Shown here: positions 20,237 through 26,120 of the stretch, piece after piece
Numbering within the stretch: the stretch's first letter is position 1
How the letters are laid out: each line of letters begins with the position of its first letter
Assembly (NCBI GenBank): GCA_035352715.1
Contig: DAOPYE010000027.1
Span: 1 to 28,927 of the forward strand
From: DAOPYE01 sp035352715
GTDB taxonomy: Bacteria > Acidobacteriota > Holophagae > Holophagales > Holophagaceae
Length of the DNA: 28,927 bases
Direction of reading: 5' to 3'
Notes under the pieces: generated by a model
What the model was told of the DNA's origin: nothing
Seen by the model: the letters and a program-made list of their open reading frames with translations, nothing else
The model's database searches: none
Position numbers and translations under genes: made by a program

Positions 20237-22603
20237 ATGGTTCAATTCAACACGCGCGCCAATGAGATTCTGCTCAAGCTCGTGTACTACGGTCCCGGCC
20301 TTTCGGGAAAGACGACGAATCTCCATTCGCTGCACGCCATGTGCAACGAAGGCAGCCGCGGTGAGATGTTTTCCGTCAACACACAGGAAGACCGGACGCT
20401 GTTCTTCGATCTGCTGCCCATCAACCTGGGCTACATCTACGGCAACGCCATCCATCTTCAGATCTACACCGTGCCCGGCCAGGTGCAGTACGACGCCAGC
20501 CGCCGCGTGGTGCTGGGCGGGGCCGACGGCGTGGTGTTCGTGGCGGATTCCAGCGAAGCCAAGATGCAGGAGAACGTCGATTCGCTGTCGAACCTCTACC
20601 ACAACCTCAACGCGAATCGCCTGAACATCAAGCAGATCCCCTTCGTCATCCAGTTCAACAAGCGCGATCTGCCCGACGCGATGCCCGTGGGCGTCATGAA
20701 CCGCCGCCTGAACTTCCGTAGCGTGCCCTTCTTTGAGGCCATCGCCCCCAAGGGCGTGGGCGTACTCGACACGTTCCTGTCCATCACCAAGGACACCGTC
20801 GCGACCACGTTCCGGAAGTACCACCTGGACAAGAAGATCAAGGATTTCGACGAGATGCTGAATCTCATCGATACCAATATCCGGTCCAGCATGCGGGAGC
20901 TGCCAACGGAGGACGAGCCCCAGGTCGCGCCCCCGGTGGAAAGCACCGTCCTGCGGCACAGCCAGGTGAGCGTGTCCGATCTCGCGCCCGACAAGGTCGC
21001 GGACGCGCAGGAACTGCTGGAGGACGCGCTGAAATCCAACATGGAGACGGCGCGGCTCTATTCCGAGCTCAAGCAGGTCAAGGAGAGCCTGGAAAAGAAG
21101 AACGATGAGATGAACCAGCTCTACAGCCAGCTGGAGCGGGCCAACCAGGACAACCTGAAGACCCGGCGCTACCTGGAAGGGCTGATCCAGAGCGTGGGCG
21201 AAGCCATCATCTCCTTCAGCCACGATGGGCGCATCCTGACCTGGAACGCGGCGGCGGAAGCCATCTTCGGCTACGCCCGCAGCGAGATCCTGGGTCATTC
21301 CATGCAGCAGTTGGCTCCCCCCAGCCGCGCGGGCGAGATGGAGCAGGTCATCAGCCAGGTGGGCAAGGGCGTGATCCTGCGGGAAGTCGCTACCATGCGG
21401 GTGAGAAAGAGCGGCCAGGAATTCCCGGCCCTGATCACCTACGCGCCCATCCGCGGCGGCGACGATCGCGTGCTGGCTTTTTCCGCCATGGTCCGCGACG
21501 TAGACGCCCAAAAGACCCTCGAGCGCCGCCTGGAGAACGTCGAATCCGGCACCTCCATGGCCCGCATCCTGCCCGCGCTCCTCAACGAGCTGACGAACCG
21601 GCTGACGCCGATCCTGCTTCAGCGAGGGCTGTTGCAGGAGGAGGTCTCGGATCCCACACTGGCCCTTCGCTTCTCGAAACTGTTCCAGGCCGTGGATTCG
21701 GCGCAGATGCTGATGAAGCCGATCCTGATGGTGCTGTCCTCCAATACGCCCCGGCTGGAGCCCCAGTCCCTGAACGCGCTCATCCAGGAAGCCGTCAAGC
21801 GCCTGGAGGGCGAAGCCGCTGCCTCCGGCGTCAGCATCGAACTGTCCTGCGATCCCTCCCTGCCCATGATCGGACTGGATCCGGAACAGGCGCGCGAAGC
21901 CCTGGTGAACCTGCTCCGAAGCGCCATCTACGCCGCCACGGGCTCCAACACCAAGCGCGTGCGCGTCGGCACACGCATCGGCGCCAATGCCCTCCAGGTG
22001 GTCAGCCAGGATTCCGGCCCCGCCGTTCCCGAAGCGCAATGGGCCCGTATTTTTGATCTATCCGCCGTATCGAACATGGAAACCCTTGGCCTGTGCGTGG
22101 CCGCTTCGGTGGCCCGCGCGCACGGAGGCAGCGCCTCCATGCGCAGCCAGGAAGGCGCAGGAAACGCGATTCTTTTGGAGTTCCCCATGACCAACGCCGC
22201 GCCCGCTCCCCAATCCCTTTCCACCCTTCAGGGAAAGCGGATTCTGGCCGTGGACGACGAAGCCTTCCTGCTCGAATGCCTCGCCGACGCCATGGGCTCG
22301 TGGGGTGCGGATGTGACCGCCTGCAGCCTGGGCACCGAAGCCATCCAGAAGCTCCAGCAGGAGAGCTTCGATCTGATCATCTCGGATATCCGGATGCCCG
22401 GACTGACCGGCATCCAGCTCTTTCAGTGGATCCAGGACAACCAGCCCCCCATGGCCCGCCGAATTCTCTACACCACCGGCGACACCTTTGATCCTGATAC
22501 CCGCGATTTCCTGAACCAGTCCAGCCTGCCCCATCTGGGCAAGCCCTTCGATCTGAAGAAGCTCAAGCAGTCCCTGACGGATCTGCTGGCCGCCAACAGC
22601 TGA
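20237..22603 (+). CDS. MglA GTPase-PAS-pseudokinase-receiver fusion, 788 aa
   Basis: Residues 1-195 are an MglA-type small GTPase: P-loop GPGLSGKT (19-26), TQEDRTLFFDLLP with Arg53, TVPGQ with Gln82, and NKRDLP (141-146). Arg53 and Gln82 occupy the same positions as the catalytic pair of Myxococcus MglA. A linker and coiled coil (about 255-308) follow, then a PAS domain (about 311-425; SVGEAIISFSHDGRILTWN). A histidine-kinase-like region spans about 440-650: the phospho-acceptor position reads N450-ELTNRLTPIL where HELNNP-type boxes carry His, the N-box is NLLRSAIYA, and the G1 box is DSGPAVP. It is therefore probably catalytically dead. The C-terminal receiver (667-785) is intact: VDDE, Asp717 in ISDIRMPG, Thr746/Thr747, and Lys769-Pro. 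The start ATG 20237 has only a weak GGATGG upstream. No MglB/roadblock gene is in the window. The domain calls are firm; the joint function is inferred to be polarity or motility control. Confidence 0.88.
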   Translation: MVQFNTRANEILLKLVYYGPGLSGKTTNLHSLHAMCNEGSRGEMFSVNTQEDRTLFFDLLPINLGYIYGNAIHLQIYTVPGQVQYDASRRVVLGGADGVVFVADSSEAKMQENVDSLSNLYHNLNANRLNIKQIPFVIQFNKRDLPDAMPVGVMNRRLNFRSVPFFEAIAPKGVGVLDTFLSITKDTVATTFRKYHLDKKIKDFDEMLNLIDTNIRSSMRELPTEDEPQVAPPVESTVLRHSQVSVSDLAPDKVADAQELLEDALKSNMETARLYSELKQVKESLEKKNDEMNQLYSQLERANQDNLKTRRYLEGLIQSVGEAIISFSHDGRILTWNAAAEAIFGYARSEILGHSMQQLAPPSRAGEMEQVISQVGKGVILREVATMRVRKSGQEFPALITYAPIRGGDDRVLAFSAMVRDVDAQKTLERRLENVESGTSMARILPALLNELTNRLTPILLQRGLLQEEVSDPTLALRFSKLFQAVDSAQMLMKPILMVLSSNTPRLEPQSLNALIQEAVKRLEGEAAASGVSIELSCDPSLPMIGLDPEQAREALVNLLRSAIYAATGSNTKRVRVGTRIGANALQVVSQDSGPAVPEAQWARIFDLSAVSNMETLGLCVAASVARAHGGSASMRSQEGAGNAILLEFPMTNAAPAPQSLSTLQGKRILAVDDEAFLLECLADAMGSWGADVTACSLGTEAIQKLQQESFDLIISDIRMPGLTGIQLFQWIQDNQPPMARRILYTTGDTFDPDTRDFLNQSSLPHLGKPFDLKKLKQSLTDLLAANS

Positions 22604-23335
22604 TCACTTCTCGGGGATATCGGGATTGCTGGTGAAACCATCCGCCAGATCCACGGCAGTCATGGTTCCATACTCGGCGTGGGGCCCGATGGCCGCGCCT
22701 GCCACATGGAAATCCGGATTGAAGATGTTCTTGCGGTGACCCCGTCCGGGCACGCCGTCGTCGATCAGCAGCTGCATGACCGTCCAGCGCGGTTTCTCGT
22801 CGCCATAGTTCAGGACTTCGCCGAACAGGGATTGGTGCAGGCCGAACTTCAGCATGCGATCCCGCAGGATCGACCCCGTGGGCCCCTTGTGTCCCGTCTG
22901 CCCGGTCGGGCCCTGCTCCAGCACCAATGAACGCGCCGAACGGCTCAGGCCCTCGTTCCAGCGCAAGGGGCCGATCGGCTCGATGCTCTCCAGAAAGCCG
23001 ATCAATTCTTCCAGGGCGGAAGGCCCTTCGTTGGTGCGGATGGGGACATGCTCGGGAAGCCGCCACAGCGTGCCCTCGAAATACTTCAGCTGTGTGCGCA
23101 GCCACCTCGCGTACTCGCGGGGATGCAGGCGCACGCGGCTCAGTTCCGTGATCACCAGCCGCTCTTCAGCGGTGGAGGGGCGCGTCAGGCGCGGCTCCGC
23201 CGCGATGCCAGCCCCGACCTCGACCTCAACCTCGGGCTTGGGCCTGGCGTCCGGATCCACAAGGTCTACCGGGGCTTGAGCCCCAAGAGCGCCGGACACG
23301 AACAGCAAAACGCCGAGCACAGACGCGCGGGCCAT
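22604..23335 (-). CDS. Secreted CAP-domain (SCP/PR1-like) protein
   Basis: A 243-aa protein with a signal peptide (MARASVLGVLLFVSGALGAQ, cleavage near residue 19-20), a Pro/Glu-rich spacer, and a CAP domain from about residue 55. Metal-site candidates typical of CAP proteins are His149 (TGHKGPTGS), Glu173 (FGEVLNYG, the GENL-like motif) and His200 (GRGHRKNIFNP), followed by the closing motif YGTMTAVDLADGF. CAP proteins are extracellular and bacterial members are of mostly unknown function. ATG 23335 has GGAGAG about 3 bases upstream. The stop directly abuts the stop of the MglA fusion (22603/22604), so the genes converge with no spacer. It is downstream of the MoxR gene on the same strand. 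Confidence 0.88.
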   Translation of the reverse strand: MARASVLGVLLFVSGALGAQAPVDLVDPDARPKPEVEVEVGAGIAAEPRLTRPSTAEERLVITELSRVRLHPREYARWLRTQLKYFEGTLWRLPEHVPIRTNEGPSALEELIGFLESIEPIGPLRWNEGLSRSARSLVLEQGPTGQTGHKGPTGSILRDRMLKFGLHQSLFGEVLNYGDEKPRWTVMQLLIDDGVPGRGHRKNIFNPDFHVAGAAIGPHAEYGTMTAVDLADGFTSNPDIPEK

Positions 23336-23418
23336 GATCTCTCCGAAAGAATGCGAAGAGTATACCCATCGCTATCGAGGCCGGGTCTGGCAAAAAGACG
23401 GCCCAGTAAGCCGGATCT

Positions 23419-24375
23419 TTACGGTCGGGGCACCGCCCCCAGCAGGGTGCGGATCACTTCGTCCGTAGAGGTGCCATCGGCCTCGGCTTCGTAGGTCAGC
23501 AGGATGCGATGGCGCAGAACATCCGGAGCCAGGGCGACGACATCATCGGGCAGCACATGATCGCGGCCCGAGACCAGCGCGTAGGCCTTGGTGGCCGCCT
23601 GCAGCGCGAGGGACGCCCGGGGCGAGGCCCCGCAGCGCATCAATTCCCGGCCCTTCCAGGCCTTGCCGTGGCCGGGGCGCGTGGCCTGAACCAGCCGCAC
23701 GATGTAGGAACGGATGGCATCATCCAGTCGCACCTGATGGGCCAGCTCGCCCGCCCGCATCACCGTTTCGGCATCCATGACCGGATGCACGGCTTCTTCC
23801 GCGCCATCCGCGCGGCGCAGCACTTCCAACTCTTCCGTGGCGCTGGGATAGTCCACGCGCAGCTTGAACAGGAAGCGATCCATCTGGGCTTCGGGCAGGG
23901 GGAAGGTGCCCTCCTGCTCCAGCGGATTCTGCGTGGCCAACACCAGGAAGGGATCCGGCAGCTTGAAGCTGTCCTCGCCCAGGGTGACTTGGCGTTCCTC
24001 CATGGCTTCCAGCAGTGCGGACTGCACCTTGCTGGGCGCACGGTTGATCTCGTCGGCCAGCAGCAAATTCGCGAAGATCGGCCCCTTCTTGGGCGAGAAC
24101 GTGAGATTGCGAGGATCGAACACCAGCGTGCCCACGACATCGGAAGGCAGCAGATCCGGCGTGAACTGGATGCGGCGGAACGCCATGTGGCTGGCCGATG
24201 CCAGGGTCTTGATGGTGCGCGTCTTGGCCAGTCCCGGCAGGCCCTCCAATAGCACGTGCCCTCGGCATAGCAGCGCCACCAGCAGCCGGTTGAGCAGGAG
24301 CGGTTGGCCGACGATGACCTTGCGGCATTCGTGAAGCAGGGCTTCGAGAGGCTGGTGCTGAGTCGCGGTGGTCAT
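23419..24375 (-). CDS. MoxR-family AAA+ ATPase
   Basis: A 318-aa MoxR ATPase, a chaperone-like AAA+ protein that usually works with VWA-domain partners. The Walker A is GLPGLAKT (45-52), the Walker B LLLADE (104-109) followed by INRAPSK, sensor 1 TQNP (Asn150), the PLPEAQMDRFLF segment, and the sensor 2 motif GASPRA. ATG 24375 (MTTATQHQPLEALL) fits the family start; a longer in-frame opening upstream is antisense to psd and is rejected. MoxR genes are normally followed by DUF58 and VWA genes, but here the next gene on the strand is the CAP-domain protein after 83 bases. A partial GC hairpin with TCTTTTT near 23390-23415 may terminate it. Divergent from psd (63 bases apart). Confidence 0.93.
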   Translation of the reverse strand: MTTATQHQPLEALLHECRKVIVGQPLLLNRLLVALLCRGHVLLEGLPGLAKTRTIKTLASASHMAFRRIQFTPDLLPSDVVGTLVFDPRNLTFSPKKGPIFANLLLADEINRAPSKVQSALLEAMEERQVTLGEDSFKLPDPFLVLATQNPLEQEGTFPLPEAQMDRFLFKLRVDYPSATEELEVLRRADGAEEAVHPVMDAETVMRAGELAHQVRLDDAIRSYIVRLVQATRPGHGKAWKGRELMRCGASPRASLALQAATKAYALVSGRDHVLPDDVVALAPDVLRHRILLTYEAEADGTSTDEVIRTLLGAVPRP

Positions 24376-24438
24376 GGCGTTTCCCGGGATTCCTTCCATG
24401 ATGCCGGAAGGACCTGTGGAGCGGGTAGGATTCCCTGC

Positions 24439-25377
24439 ATGAACCCTCTGCGAACGTCCCGCCCGTGCATGCGAATCGTCGCGTCGTTGCTGCTTTTGGG
24501 CGTGATAACGTGGGGCATCATGAGCCGCTGGCCCCTTTCCCTGAACCTGTTGCGCCTGTATCCCAAGAAGCTCGGCTCTGCCGCGGCGGGATGGGCCGCG
24601 TCCCGGACCCTGCCGCGCGCGCTGCGGGGTGCCGTGCTGGGCACCTTCGCTCGGCAGTACCACATTGATCTCAACGAGGCGGAACTTCCCTTGCGGGAAT
24701 ACCCCAGCCTTCAGGCCTTTTTCACGCGCCGCCTGAAGCCGGGCCTTCGCCCCCAAGAGGCGCTCATCCCCGGCGCCATCAATAGCCCGGTCGACGCCCG
24801 CATTGTGGCCAGCGGACGCATCGAACAGGGCATGGCCATCCAGGCCAAGGGACTGCCTTATCGCGTGAAGGAGCTGCTGAAGCACGACGCCGAGGCCGCG
24901 CGCTTCGAAGGCGGACACTTCATGACGCTCTACCTGAGCCCCACGGACTATCACCGCATTCACGTGCCCCTGGAAGGCGTCGTGACGGCCGTCAGCCGCG
25001 TCGAGGGCGAGTTGTGGCCCGTGAATGACGCCAGCACGCAGCATGTACCTCGACTCTATCCGCGCAACCGCCGAGCGACTTGGACAGCCACTGGCAAAAA
25101 CGCGGACGAAGGGCTAGAGGTCGCCTGCGTCCTGGTCGGTGCCACGCACGTCGGCGGCGTACTCATCGACGAACGCTGGCTGGAGGGCCGAAAGCTGCCC
25201 CAGGACGGCGGATTCTCCGTGAATCAATTGCCCTGCGGGCCGGGCGATGATCTGGGCACCTTTCAATTCGGAAGCACCGTCGTGCTGCTCGTGGGCGGCG
25301 CCAGAGCCGCCGACTGGCTCCCCGCCTGTACATCAGGCAAGGTGAAGATGGGCCAGCGGCTGGGAGCCTTCCGGTGA
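24439..25377 (+). CDS. psd: Phosphatidylserine decarboxylase
   Basis: Psd decarboxylates phosphatidylserine to phosphatidylethanolamine at the inner membrane, using a pyruvoyl group formed by self-cleavage. The 312-aa precursor has a hydrophobic N-terminal segment (residues about 12-28) and the family residues Asp119 (NSPVDARI), His172 (TDYHRIHVPLEG), and the cleavage site FGST (277-280; usually LGST), where cleavage between Gly278 and Ser279 would give beta and alpha chains with VVLLVGG following. ATG 24439 has AGGA 8 bases upstream; an internal ATG at 24469 would start just before the hydrophobic segment. It overlaps scpB by four bases. pssA is not in the window. Confidence 0.94.
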   Translation: MNPLRTSRPCMRIVASLLLLGVITWGIMSRWPLSLNLLRLYPKKLGSAAAGWAASRTLPRALRGAVLGTFARQYHIDLNEAELPLREYPSLQAFFTRRLKPGLRPQEALIPGAINSPVDARIVASGRIEQGMAIQAKGLPYRVKELLKHDAEAARFEGGHFMTLYLSPTDYHRIHVPLEGVVTAVSRVEGELWPVNDASTQHVPRLYPRNRRATWTATGKNADEGLEVACVLVGATHVGGVLIDERWLEGRKLPQDGGFSVNQLPCGPGDDLGTFQFGSTVVLLVGGARAADWLPACTSGKVKMGQRLGAFR

Positions 25378-26093
25378 ACGACGAGATCCCTTACCAGACG
25401 AACATCCTGGACGATGGGCCGCTATGGGAGGCGGGCGGCGATCTGCCCGGCGCCCTGGAGGCGCTCTTCGTCGCTACGGGCGAGGTGCTGGACCTTGCGC
25501 GCCTTCAGGAACTGACTGGCATTCACGAAGGGCCGCTGCGCCAAGCCATCGAAAAACTGCAGGAACGCCTGCAACCGCCGCGGGGCCTGAAGCTCATCGA
25601 GGTCGCCGGGGGATGGCGCATGGCCACCGCGCCCCATTACGCAAGCCTGGTGTCCAAGCTGGTCACCACGATCCGCAGCGGCCGCCTCACGCCCGCCCAG
25701 ATCGAAGCACTGGCCATCATCGCCTATCGCCAGCCCGTCACCGTGCCCGAGCTCAACGAGATCCGCGGCGTCACCTCCAGCTCGAACCAAGTCAAAAGCC
25801 TGCTGGAGCGAGAGCTGATCGTGCCGGCCGGACGCAAGCCCGTCGTGGGCCGTCCCATGACCTACGCCACCACACAGAAATTCCTCATCCATTTCGGACT
25901 CAATAGCCTCAACGATCTGCCCCGGCTCGCCGACTTCGGCGAAGGCCCTCTCGAAGCCCAGGCCCTGGCCCAACTTGAGCCGCCCTTGCCCGCCGGCAAC
26001 CTTTTCGAGGGCATCGAGGATGATCCCGAAGATCTGCTGACGGTCGAAGATGATTGCGAAGATGAAGCCGCAGCCAATCCACCGGAGGATTGA
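25374..26093 (+). CDS. scpB: Segregation and condensation protein B
   Basis: ScpB is the winged-helix kite subunit of the SMC-ScpAB condensin that organises and segregates the chromosome. The 239-aa protein contains two winged-helix domains; diagnostic segments are ALAIIAYRQPVTVPELNEIRG (about 119-139), SLLERELIVPAGRKPVVGRP and the ending FLIHFGLNSLNDLPRL. The last 35 residues are an acidic tail (EDDPEDLLTVEDDCEDEAA). The GTG start at 25374 overlaps the psd stop (GTGA), so the genes are translationally coupled. The usual partner scpA is not adjacent. It ends 27 bases before the convergent GH31 stop. Confidence 0.93.
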   Translation: MNDEIPYQTNILDDGPLWEAGGDLPGALEALFVATGEVLDLARLQELTGIHEGPLRQAIEKLQERLQPPRGLKLIEVAGGWRMATAPHYASLVSKLVTTIRSGRLTPAQIEALAIIAYRQPVTVPELNEIRGVTSSSNQVKSLLERELIVPAGRKPVVGRPMTYATTQKFLIHFGLNSLNDLPRLADFGEGPLEAQALAQLEPPLPAGNLFEGIEDDPEDLLTVEDDCEDEAAANPPED

Positions 26094-26120
26094 GCCAAAA
26101 GAAGCGGGGGCGTTGGACGA

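Noticed and set aside
20216..22039. A 607-codon open frame on the - strand
   Set aside because: Antisense to the MglA fusion, whose domains are clear in the + frame; the predicted protein is His/Gln/Gly/Asp-rich nonsense typical of shadow frames.
24376..25044. Upstream in-frame extension of the MoxR gene
   Set aside because: It would run antisense through psd; MoxR proteins start near the ATG at 24375.
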